From: Oscheius sp. JU75
Lineage: Eukaryota > Nematoda > Chromadorea > Rhabditida > Rhabditidae
Assembly: GCA_037178855.1 (NCBI GenBank)
Contig: JASJZC010000006.1
Location: 6,572,001 to 6,636,000, forward strand
Direction: 5' to 3'
DNA length: 64,000 bases
Shown here piece after piece: positions 12,415 to 22,971 of this stretch (positions are counted from its first letter, which is position 1; every line of letters begins with the position of its first letter). Position numbers and translations under genes: made by a program. Below the pieces are notes generated by a model. The model ran no database searches, was not told the origin of the DNA, and saw only the letters and a list, made by a program, of their open reading frames with translations.

Positions 12415-14353
12415 ATGATGACGGCTCGCTACGATCCAATAAACCTCACCTACCCACAGTTTTATGACAGCGAGATCAAGCTAGAAGACGATTTGGAGCT
12501 GACTACCATCTCGAGAAGAAGGTCAAGTAGTCCTCCGTCGACTTCAACTGATTCTACAAATGAAACTCTGCCAAGGAATGTCTGTCCGACTACCTGTTCT
12601 GTCTGTGGAGACACAGCAACTGGGTATCATTACGAGGTTCCGTCCTGCAATGGCTGTAAAACGTTCTTCCGAAGAACAGTGTTGGCCCAGAAGAAGTACG
12701 AGTGCAAGAAGGGATGGGAGTGCTTCAAGATTCTACCCAAAGGTGAGAGGAAACACAGAGCGACACTGAGAAATCCATTCCAGAAAAGAGATGTTCCTGT
12801 CGAGCCTGTCGCTTCAAGCAATGTGTCGACGTTGGGATGAATCCTCTCGCGATCCAAAGCGATCAAGATCACAACGAGAACGACATGATCAAGACCATCA
12901 TCCGCAAACGGTCATCTCCATCCCAATCGCAGGCCTTGGTTCCCACAACAACCTCCCAATCAACGGAGAACAAGCTGGTAGGCTCAAAATTATCCCTCGT
13001 CCCTCAAAAGTGCAAAGATCTGCACCAGATGCGGCATTGTTTGTTCTCACTGCCTCTCTCCCTTGTCGCATAGTAGCGATTTTCGGCCTAGCCCGGAGGA
13101 CAGATGACTCATAGTGATTTGTTGCAGATGCCGGTCAGGATGATCACAGTCGACCAACAGATAGCGAGCATGATCGATGGACTTCTGTACTTGGAGATCA
13201 AAAAGGATACCTTGAGAAAAAGCGCATACAATCCTGATCCAATGAGCATGCCCTCGCTGAAAGAAATCCTGAAGTTGTCCAATACGCTGTCAATAGGAGA
13301 CAAAGTTGGGGTGAGTTATTTTTACTATCACAATGAAACAAGTTTCTTGTAGTTTCAAAGTGCAAGAAGTTCCTCGTAATTAGATACCCTACTCAATTCG
13401 GAATAATTGTGAGTAACAGAATTCTGTTACGAAACAGTAAATTAGTGCTACAGTATTGCTTAGTTTCTATGAAAAGTTGAAAATGACGTCCATGTATCGT
13501 AAAAATCCGAGTTGTTTCTTTTCCCAAACACCAATGAACTTTTCAGCCAATGCCCAACTGGCCCCTCGAAATGCCAGTCTGTCATCCTGCCGAGAAACGT
13601 GAATGCTACAATCCCTTGCGAAAGCACTGGTTCGTCTTCGACATGTTCGTCTGCATCGAATACGCCAAGACCTTCCCCTTCTTTCATCACCTGTCCGAGG
13701 AGGATCAATTCATCTTGACCAAAAATGTGACGATGCTAACGTTCATGCTCACCCAGGCCTTCTTCTCCTACGAGCACAAACACAACACTCTTCTGCATCC
13801 AGATGGCACGGGATTGCCTCCAAGGGGAAGAGATAACGAGTAAGTAAGAACAAATCTCGAATAATTACCTTCTAGCAGTCCCAAGTTCCACAAGTCGCAC
13901 TCGCTCAAGATGCAAAGCATTGAACCGATGATCCGATCTCAACTGACCAAGAAGGAATACGTCCTGCTGAAGGCTATTCTTCTGTGCAATTCGGGTGAGA
14001 CTATTCTTCTTCATGGAGTTTTTATGTCTTCTATGCCTGTGAACAATTTATTTTCAGGCCTCAGCGATCTCTCAGATCATGCGATAAAACTGATTACCGA
14101 GGAACGAGAGCGGCACTCGAAAGCTCTATTCAAAGTTTGCATGACTGAAGGGTAACCTCTCTTTTGAAAAGTTTTCTAACGCTCGTGTTTCAGCGGTTCC
14201 GGTGGTCCTGCTCGTTATGCAGCCATTCTGGCCATGGTAGACACGATTGAGAATCTCTCAAGACAGCAGAAAGACCTCCATCTGTTGTGGAGGATCAGTC
14301 AACCAAACCGGCAGCCAAGATGCAAGCTCCTAGAAGATATTTTGGGATTTTAG
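12415..14353 (+). CDS. Nuclear hormone receptor (NHR-C)
   Basis: Full-length nuclear receptor of about 455 residues; exons 12415-12742, 12784-12977, 13128-13310, 13547-13839, 13879-13994, 14058-14151 and 14194-14353. The start MMTARYDP is chosen because NHR-D and a relic near NHR-E share it. The zinc-finger domain has [14 protein letters not shown], the P-box [10 protein letters not shown] and [20 protein letters not shown]. The ligand-binding domain has [29 protein letters not shown]-type helices, [16 protein letters not shown] and [14 protein letters not shown]. It ends with a short acidic-hydrophobic helix (LLEDILGF) in the place of AF-2. Tandem with NHR-D and NHR-E on the same strand, so a local duplication product. 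The ligand is unknown. Confidence 0.93.
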
Positions 14354-14649
14354 GCCTGTTGTAGCCCAACATTTTCAGGTACATTTTCAACTAAAAAAAA
14401 TTGGCGATGCTTGGAACCTTTTTAAATGTTTTATGTTTTCAGGAGACGAAGCAATATACCTCCTAGTCCAATGATCTCTCTTTTTTTACTCTCATTGTGT
14501 GTGTCAGTAAAATAATCCAATTGTGATATTATATGTACCGATTTATAGAAGTGATATCTCTGTACAATCAGTCGATCTTCAATCACTGTACAATAAAGCT
14601 TTTATTGATAAGAACTTTGTATCAATCCAACTACGGCAGGCTGTTGTTA

Positions 14650-15260
14650 CAATCTGTCGTAAGCCGTCAAGAGATCAATGAAAGCTTGAGGTTAAGATCC
14701 GAATCGGAATCTCCGTTGTAGCCGGAGTAATCCAAGGGGAAACAATCTCGGGGAACAATGTTGGATCTAAGATTGACCAAATCATCGAAGGAACGGACGT
14801 TTGTATAAATAGAGACGTTGCGGGAACATAAGCCTGTCAGAAGACGAGGTACAGGCTGCCCGGATTGGCCATCAGGGCTATGACGATACCCTAAGCAGTA
14901 TGGGCGAATGTACGCGATCTTCTGAGTAGTTGTAGTAGCTATTAATCGTCTCTGCCCTGTAGTTCCATTTGCCTGAACGCCATTTCTAAGAAAAACACTA
15001 TTAGCTAACTGTTACTGTCACTACCCAAAAGTTCACATACTTCTGTACAACCATTCTGACAACTGACGAGTTAAGCTAAATGCATTAGTGCTGTCGAATC
15101 GTGTCCTTCGAGGCTTCTGAAACGACTTTCAAACAAGATTACCTCAGAACGAACCACTTCGTTCACAACAGTCTTCGGCACCTCCAAACTCGGCGATTGG
15201 AAAAAGGTCAGCTCCGCCCCAATTATCCTTTCTTTTGGATAGTGTGCCTCTGAATAAAGT
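14650..15260 (-). pseudogene. Decayed tandem copy of the gene at 15549-17123
   Basis: Two blocks match the neighbour but only in shifting frames. At about 15060-15228 the translation ELTFFQSPSLEVPKTVV parallels ELSFFKSPNLETLKSVV. At about 14650-14985, after an acceptor, KWRSGKWNYRAETI parallels KWRSGNWNYNAVTI, then ALMANPGSLYLVF and DYSGYNGDSDSD match later parts. Frameshifts and stops interrupt it, and the N-terminal exons and C-terminus are missing. Same strand as the neighbour, so a tandem duplicate that lost function. Confidence 0.7.
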
Positions 15261-15330
15261 TGGTACCTTTGGCTCGTCTACCCTACTCTCGTCTCCACTA
15301 CAATGGCTCCTACCGGAGTACAACACATGT

Positions 15331-15351
15331 AGATAGATAGATAGATAGATA
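15331..15351. repeat. AGAT microsatellite
   Basis: Five tandem AGAT units between the decayed copy and the gene at 15549-17123. Confidence 0.9.
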
Positions 15352-15548
15352 TTTCATTTGTCATATGAACAAACATTGGAAGAGGGGGAAGGGGAGAGGG
15401 AAGAGCGAGGAAGAGTGTACTTAAGTAGACTACCGTAATCGTAAAGTAGAGTTGGAATTGGGGAAACTGTCCTTATCTTATGAGAATTGTCATTGTATGA
15501 TTTATTGTAGTGAAGAAAAACATTGGAGGCACGTAAGAAGTGAATACA

Positions 15549-17123
15549 TTACTGCTTGTTATATGGATGGTGGCGTTTTACTGGTCGACGTTGACCAGCA
15601 AGAGGGATTCTTTGAACTGTCCGTATTGGTCCAGACTCACTTTTCGGAAATGGTACTTGATTTAGAGTCCCTTCTCGCTCGAAATCAGGAATTTCCACAT
15701 GAACTGGATAGCGCTCCCGGTCATACCCAACCAAAAGCTCAATGAAAGCTCGGCCATCAAGCCCCGAATCGGGATCTCCCTTGTAGGCAGAGTAATCCAC
15801 GGGGATCTGACTCTGTGCAGTGGATCGAATGTTGCCAAAATCGTTGAGGGAATAGATGTTAGAATGCATTGAGAGGTTGATGGAGTGACGGGCCGATTCA
15901 TATTTTGTTGAGCCCAGAATAAGGACGAGGTAACGATTATTCGGATCCGCTACCAGAACTGTCATCGATCCATCTGCGGCGGTATGGATGCGAGTGCGGT
16001 CTCCGGATACTGCTGCAAGAAAGCCTGCGATGGTACTCAGGTAAGTAGCTTCAATCGTAACCGCATTGTAGTTCCAGTTCCCCGATCGCCATTTCTGAAG
16101 CTTGATGAACAGGTGACACTACAGTATTACCATGACAGCATCGGTAACAAAAGGTAAGGTCAGCGAAAAACGGGCGTTGACCTGCTCTGCCAAGTACGTC
16201 AAACTCGTTAGATGGGAGCTGTGAGTGATCTTCTTGGGCTTCTAGAACCAAAGGTCGAAACTGTTCGATCTAAATGGATACCATTTCCTTCACGACAGAC
16301 TTTAGTGTCTCCAAGTTCGGCGATTTAAAGAATGAGAGCTCCATCCCAAACATCCAAGGCTTTTTCCTCATTTTGGGAGAGCCGTCTCTAAGTCTGAGCT
16401 CGATCTTGGTGAAAGCCCACTTCATTCGACTGAAGACATCGAGGAAGCTATTTCCATCCCAGTAACTCTTTATTCCGTCAAATGTAAATGGAAGAATTGT
16501 AATCGGGTCGATGTCAAATCGATAATTCTGATTGGCTGGGCAGTACCACATGTTCTAAAATGTAACCGGTGGGTATAATATTTAATTCGTCTGCAACTCA
16601 CATCTTTACCGCCATTCCCTGAGAAAAAAGCGAGATTCCCGCGCCGGAGTCGAATGTTGAACTTTGTCGAATGCTCAATCAGAAGCCTATAGACAGACTT
16701 ACGAAGACGATGAGATCTGACAAAAGCGCGCGAGTGCATCTGCAAAATATGTCTTTTGTTCGAGCTCAGTCGACTCACCTTGGAGAAAATAGCCATCAGA
16801 TCCTTGTGCCCAACATTCTCCAGTGGAATGGGCAGTGGAAGTGGGAGAGAACAACTTCCTCGTTTAGCAAGAGTTGTCAAGAAAGGACTTTGCGTTTCTT
16901 CATCCCAATCGACTCGTTTCTCCAGCCTTGTTTTCAGATAGTCTTTCCGTCTTTTGAACTCTCTGTCACTGAGCTGAACACATTATTAATGATAAAAGAA
17001 AATACTGACCTTGGAGATGTGGATAACGCTGTTAGTCCAGAACTCTTCTGGGAAAGCCTCGGGGTTTTTGAAGACAGATTCGGGGGGGCTCTCTAACTTC
17101 TGGTGGAGGGTGATTTCTTGCAT
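15549..17123 (-). CDS. Unrecognised protein family, one in-frame TAG (possible pseudogene)
   Basis: Exons on the minus strand: 17010-17123, 16779-16973, 16602-16739, 16198-16554 and 15549-16094; about 450 codons, start MQEITLHQKLESPPE. The phases of all junctions close. Visible blocks are LPLPLPIPLENVGHKDLMAIF, FDIDPITILPFTFDGIKSYW, KWRSGNWNYNAV, LVADPNNRYLVLILG and IPVDYSAYKGDPDSGLDG. No signal peptide or membrane segment is clear. A TAG at about 16270-16272 falls inside the fourth exon. The decayed copy at 14650-15260 aligns across this point without a gap, so the stop looks like a true nonsense change rather than an intron edge. The protein either ends there early or the gene is recently broken. 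I cannot name the family. Confidence 0.55.
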
Positions 17124-18815
17124 ACATGGCTCTGCGATCCATGTGGGTGAAAAGTGGATGCATTGTGATATAAAATGTTGTTATTGGGTACAGGTGGAGT
17201 TCACAATTATCGATTTCAGATTTTTGTTGCCGCTTTTAGAAAGAACACGAGGTTATTTATTAGGGTAAACTTTTTCTGAAATGTGACTTTTTGTTTCAAA
17301 GAAACGACAAAGATTTATCTCTGTCTGCAGCAACAACAGGGTTCACCAAGTTCAAAGATTATTCCTCCCCCACGGCCAGCCCGTCTCGCCCCTTTTTTCT
17401 CCTCGTGACTGTTTGCCGCTCTATGACGTGTACGAAATGGGGACTCCATTGATTACTACCCGGCTCTCCGGTACCGGTTACTAAACTTATCCCTTTATTT
17501 CCATTCATTGATTTTATATACGGATTTCGTAATCTCCAGTATCAGTTTCGAAAATTGCCGCAGCAATGATGACAAATATGCTTCCGGGGCTTTCGATTGC
17601 ATTTTCCCTTTATAAAATCTCGCTTTTGTTGGAAAAAAAATAATCTCTCGATCCTTCACAAACAGGCGAGACGCGTGTTCACACACTTTTCTCCCCCGCC
17701 CGTAGACGGAACGACTAAAAAGAGAGACAAAGGTAGTTTTCAGTTTTAACAGTGAGAAGCTGGTTAATTCTCTTATAATTTCTGTTCAAAAGAGCAACAA
17801 TCATTCCCCCTAATGGGATTTGAACGAATCCTCTTTTCTAAGGTCATGACTAAATGTATATGAGCAGTCCTTCCGCCTCCATGGAGATCACCGGCGCGCG
17901 TTTCTATAGAAATCCATTTTTGACCTTTCCGCCATACTTATGCGATCTTTCCTATCGTCAGAAGTCTTATCAGCAGATCATTTATTTGTCTCTGGGTCCT
18001 ATCAAAGGGTTGAACACGTCAGAGCCTAAGACTCCACCCTTTTTTTTTATAGGATACCTGCTGACGGAGAAATGGGCAACTAACCTCGCCAGAGGGTGAA
18101 CGACGAGTCTGTTCGAGATTTGATTTTTTGCGTGGCGGGAATCACCTGACTTTTCCTTTTCGCCTGTCATCGCGAGCCAGTATAGACTGATTATTCTAGG
18201 ACTCTTATTGGATGGCTCTCAAAAACTATTCTAAATTCCAATTAATTCTAATTCCCATTTCCGTTCCGATCTCTCGCCTCTTCCCAAATATGACTCATGC
18301 TTACTGTTTGAGCGAGATTATTCTCTCCTCCATTGTGTTGTTCGTACAGCCATGGGGCAACGTGGCAACGAGTCATATACTACCACTCGCCGTGTTACTA
18401 GATCTGGTCCTTCGGTGACCTACTGGCGGATTATTTGTGAGCGAGGAGGTGGCATCAAATTCCCGAAACTTTTGACTTTGAAACATTTTCCCCAGCTGGC
18501 CGAAAAGTTTTTCAAACAATCCTCTTGATTCTTTCGATAAAATCTGCAAAGTAGCTCGACGCATTTTTGTTTTTCTGCGCGAGCACCTGCCTTCCTTCCT
18601 ATTACTGTGTCTCTCTCGAAAACACCCAACAAACTTCTTTACGTTAGGCTTCAGTTTCTTTGGTAATCAGGGTCACACCTTGGAATTGATCCTGAAAAAG
18701 TGCAATAGGATCCGATATCTTCCAGCCTTCCGAAATGAAAGTGAACACCAGTCTGGGTTTTAGCCTTTGTTCTTACTCTCTTCCCGCTTCACATTCTCTA
18801 ATTTCTTATTTTCAG
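17124..18815. other. Upstream region of NHR-D, no gene seen
   Basis: No supported exon. It contains the conserved block at 17405-17456. The acceptor TTTTCAG at 18809-18815 opens the NHR-D first coding exon with a 24-base leader, suggesting a 5' UTR intron or trans-splicing. Confidence 0.5.
17405..17456 (+). promoter_or_regulatory. Conserved block upstream of NHR-D
   Basis: GTGACTGTTTG, CTCTATGACGTG, GGGAC and CATTGATTAC, matching 10861-10908. It lies 1.43 kb upstream of the NHR-D start, about the same distance as in NHR-C. No equivalent was found upstream of NHR-E. Confidence 0.45.
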
Positions 18816-18839
18816 ACTGTTGTGTCTCGCCAGACCAAA

Positions 18840-20596
18840 ATGATGACCGCGCGCTACAACCCAATTGGTCTTACCTATCCTCAAATTTACGATATCAAGG
18901 TGGAAGACGCTGATCTCGAGTTTGCAACAACCTCCACAAGGTGAGTTTTGTAACGATCGCTGCTGACGCAAGATTTTATTCGTTTTGTTAGCCATAAAAG
19001 TGGAATATTAGAAAACCGTCATTTACAGAGAGTCAACAAGCCCATCCTCGAATTCTACTGGATCTCCTACCGAATCATTGCCAAGGAATGTCTGTCCGAC
19101 CACTTGTTCTGTTTGCGGAGATGCTGCAACTGGCTATCATTACGAAGTTCCATCCTGCAATGGCTGTAAAACGTTCTTTCGAAGAACAGTGTTGGCTCAG
19201 AAGAAGTACGTGTGCAAGAAGGGATGGGAGTGCTTCAAGATCCTGCCCAAAGGTGAGAGATACAGAGACATTAAGAAACTCACCTCATTTTAGAAAAGAG
19301 ATGCTCCTGTAGAGCTTGTCGCTTCAAGCAATGCGTTGATGTCGGAATGAATCCTCTCGCGATCCAAACAGAAGAAGATCCGAACGCAAACGACATGATC
19401 CGAACAATAATGCGGAAGAGGTCCTCCCCATCCACCTCATCTTCCAGCAATCCACCTCTAGAGAACAACAAATTGGTATAGTCCATAAGCATTGCTCCAA
19501 TCAATTCTTTTGCAGGTTCCAATCTCCAATGTGATCACAATTGATCAGCAAGTTGCCAGTCTAATCGATGGTCTCCTCTACTTGGAAATAAAAAAAGACA
19601 CATTGAGAAAGAGTGCCTACAATCCTAACCCGTGGAACATGCCATCACTGAAAGATGTTCTGAAAGCTAGTAATACCTTGGCTCTGGGAGACAAAGTCGG
19701 GGTGAGTAAGATCCATTTGATTTTTATATCTATTTTAATTTCAGCCAATGCCCAACTGGCCGCTTCCACCTATTCGATGCCCACCTCCTCCATGGGGCCA
19801 GCCTTGCAAACGCACAGATGTTCGTCCCTACAATCCTATCAGGTAGAATTCTCAGAAAGCCTTGTACATGTCTAATAATTTCCAGAAAGAACTGGTTGAT
19901 GTTCGACATGTTTGTCTGCATAGAGTACGCCAAAACGTTTCCCTTCTTCCATCACCTCTCAGAGGAGGATCAGATAATCTTGATCAAAAATGTGACCTTC
20001 CTTACATTCACGCTCACACAGGCCTTCTTCTCTTACGAGCACAATTCCGATATGTTGCTTCATCCAGACGGGACAAGTCTTCCGCCTCCTAGGGACGAAA
20101 ATGATCGAATACACGTGATGTACCGCCACAAGAAGGCGTCCATCGAGCCGATTATTCGCCTGCAAATGACCAAAAAGGAATACGTACTGTTGAAGGCTAT
20201 TCTTCTATGCAATTCGGGTAAGAGATACTGTTTTCTGATAGCCTCTGTCTCTCAGACAGGTGAGAGCTAGTCTATCACACTATGTACTCTATGCAAGATC
20301 CTATTTCAGGCCTCGGAGATCTTTCTGACCACGCCCGTACCATCTTGACCGAGGAAAGGTCCCGTCACTCCAAAGCCCTTCTCAAAGTCTGCCTGACTGA
20401 AGGGTAACATAATGTGTTTGACCTGATTCATGCAAATTACAGTGGTGCCAATGGTCCAGCCCGTTATGCTGCTATTCTGGCTATGGTCGACACTATTGAA
20501 AATATTGCCAAGCAGCACAGGGACATGCACGCCGTGTTCCGACTATTCCACCCCAATAAGCCTCATATTCTCTTTCTTGACGAGCTCATGGACTGA
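18840..20596 (+). CDS. Nuclear hormone receptor (NHR-D)
   Basis: Full-length receptor of 456 residues in eight exons: 18840-18940, 19029-19252, 19294-19475, 19516-19701, 19745-19842, 19886-20217, 20310-20403 and 20443-20596. It starts [15 protein letters not shown]. The zinc-finger domain is [26 protein letters not shown] and [14 protein letters not shown] proline-rich segment ([15 protein letters not shown]) lies between the hinge and [19 protein letters not shown]. The ligand-binding domain continues [30 protein letters not shown] and [15 protein letters not shown], ending LFLDELMD. It shares most intron positions with NHR-C; an extra intron splits the proline-rich segment. AATAAA lies about 60 bases past the stop. 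Confidence 0.95.
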
Positions 20597-21181
20597 AAGA
20601 TACTCATATTAATGTACAGTCATATGTTATTGACTTCAAAATGTACAGTGCAATAAATATTGAATTCAATGCATTCACCAGATAAATGACTCATTTCCTT
20701 GCATTTGGTAGTGAAATCACATCAAACCACCTTCGACAAAGAATCTACGTCAGTATGGGTGCGACTGATCAAAACTCATAGACAAAGATCGGCAATAAAA
20801 CTTGTTTCGGATTGGAAGATCGGGGAACAACTCAATATCCTGCTGCAAACGAATGTGAAACATAGAAGGGGATTTCCTTTCTCTCCACTCTTTCTGTAGT
20901 TGAATAGTCTACTTTCAGAGCCACCTCGAAGATTTTACAATGCTTTGAAAAATTAAGCGATTTATCTTTGTCTCTGCCTCTTAAACTCTCTTTTTCCATT
21001 CCAATAAGATGAGAATATCAAATAGTGAAAGGCTGGAAACTGTTTGGAGAGCCGTTAGTCAGATCAATTTAAAAATACTGCCATTGAGCATGTTTTTCGG
21101 CAAATGAATCATTCTTCTTTTACCAAAATAATAATTCTTTTGAAAACAGAATAACAGCGGTCTATTCTTGTCCCAATCGAA
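20597..21181. other. Intergenic, no gene seen
   Basis: 3' flank of NHR-D and presumed promoter of the small peptide gene. No other feature recognised. Confidence 0.5.
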
Positions 21182-21310
21182 ATGAAACCATTTGCCCACC
21201 TTCTGTTCCTCGTCGTCCTCCTCGGCGCCATGGTTCCTGTCAACTGTCTCCAGGCACATAACTTCATGCGCTTCGAAACAGCTACTGAGCCTTCGTCTGC
21301 CGCCATCTAG
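21182..21310 (+). CDS. Small secreted peptide (42 residues)
   Basis: ATG followed by a clear signal peptide (MKPFAHLLFLVVLLGAMV, then PVNC), then a short tail LQAHNFMRFETATEPSSAAI and TAG. Related to the frame at 204-465 over the signal-peptide end and the next dozen residues. The tail includes FMRF, but no glycine or dibasic site follows, so a classical amidated peptide is not supported. After the TAG the same frame stays open for 34 codons with KKSKPN and KRSKPD, which look like repeat units. AATAAA sits at about 21468. Either a very short secreted peptide or a longer precursor cut by a nonsense change. Confidence 0.5.
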   Translation: MKPFAHLLFLVVLLGAMVPVNCLQAHNFMRFETATEPSSAAI

Positions 21311-22167
21311 AAGAAATCCAAGCCTAACTGGGTGCGGTATAAAGTGAGGCATCTGATCGCATCTGATTTTCCTAGTCACGCGTTCAAGCTTCAGAAGAGA
21401 TCTAAGCCGGACTGACTATGGAAAAAGTACCTCCAGAACTTATTCATTCGTATTGAACTAGTGATAAAATAAAGTTTTCACAGCACTTCTTTTCTTTGAT
21501 TAATCGACGAAAAAGCGAAGAGATCTCGTAAAATTGTTTTCTTCAAACTTGAGAGTTTTCCGCATCATACGGCTCTTCGCTTGCTTCACCTCACTCTACA
21601 CACCTTTCATGGGTAACTAGTCGACCAGGCAGCGCAAGTTGATCCTTTGATTTTGACAGAGATCGAAGCGCCTGCCGCCGCTCTCTACTCATTTGTCCCT
21701 TTTTTTACACCAATAATTTGGCTTTCCCAGTCTTGTTTTGGCAAAAAGCGGTCTTTGCCAGCAGTTCGTAAACAGGAATGAGTAGTTCCAATTCTTTTTG
21801 AGAACAGATTTTCGACGAGTACGAGTTCCATAAAGTGCACTCCGATCATGGGCCACAGATCGTCCAGTCTGATTACAGTAGTCCCAGTAATCTAGGGACT
21901 GAACAACTGTCTGCTAGCTGATTGGTAGTAATTGCAAAACCTTTTTGGAAACTTTGTGCCTTTTGTAGTCGTTAATACTTCCTTGTCCGTACAAAAAAAC
22001 AGTATTAAAATGGTTTGTCATCAGAAGATCTGGAATAGGCAAACAGTTTTCTGACGTGTAGTTTGATAACTTTGCTGTATCATTCTAGCTTGAGTTTTCA
22101 GTATCCTAAATCTATCCAAACCATTTTCATCTCTTTTGTTTTACATGAGACTCATGAGGATTCTCTA

Positions 22168-22276
22168 ACATTCTCTAATTTCTTTTTTTCAGACTGTTGT
22201 GTCTCGCCAGACCAAAATGATGACCGCGCGGTACAACCCAATCGGTCTTACCTATCCTCAAATTTACGATTGCTAA
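22168..22276 (+). pseudogene. Near-identical copy of the NHR-D first exon, ending in a stop
   Basis: Bases 22168-22270 match 18791-18893 at 100 of 103 positions, covering the intron end, acceptor, 24-base leader and the first 18 codons ([18 protein letters not shown]). Then the sequence diverges abruptly and TGC TAA stops the frame. It lies 0.7 kb upstream of the first clear exon of NHR-E, whose body is much less similar to NHR-D. Likely a recent copy or gene-conversion patch; whether NHR-E uses it is unclear. Confidence 0.75.
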
Positions 22277-22971
22277 CTTAATTACCTGAAAAATGAGAAT
22301 GATTCTTTGGGCCCTTCCATCTTCTGATAGAAATCACAGCCATGGCCTCGACCTAAGGACAACGGTCTGTCTCTACGTCACAGCAGTTATCCGATGTTCG
22401 GCGCGCAAGAGACGCGCTACTTGTTGCACCTATTTCCTGTATTTCAGAGGGGAGAGCCAATTAATGTGTTTGTATAAGTCTTGCTCAATGCAGCCTATAA
22501 TAACGGGTCTGTTTGAGCAGCGGAGCCTCCCTCCCACCCATGTTCGAACATTTGACTCTTGGAGAGCGAACAATTAGTCTGACCTTTGTTTGACGTTGAT
22601 ATTAGTTGAGTGGCGAGAACACAGGAATTTCACCTGGACTTCATATTTGTTTGAATTCGCGTTTAGAAAGGCGAGCCGACCGCGTGCACCGCCCGCCCAC
22701 ATGTGGGCAGCGACCTCTTGATCTCGGTCGACACTTTTTGCTCGACGCTCCAGATTCTTACTTATTGACTCATTTCTTATGCCATGCTCTCTCAATTTTT
22801 GAGTTACAGATTTACTTTTCCACAAAAAGCCTGGCAGTTTGTAAGAGTTTCCTCGACGGGAATGAGAAAGAATTCCTATTCTCTACAGTGCTCAAGTACT
22901 AGGTAGGTTTATCTTGAGATTTTATCAAAGACCATAATTATTTGAATCTTTGAGTTAAAGAATCAATTCAG

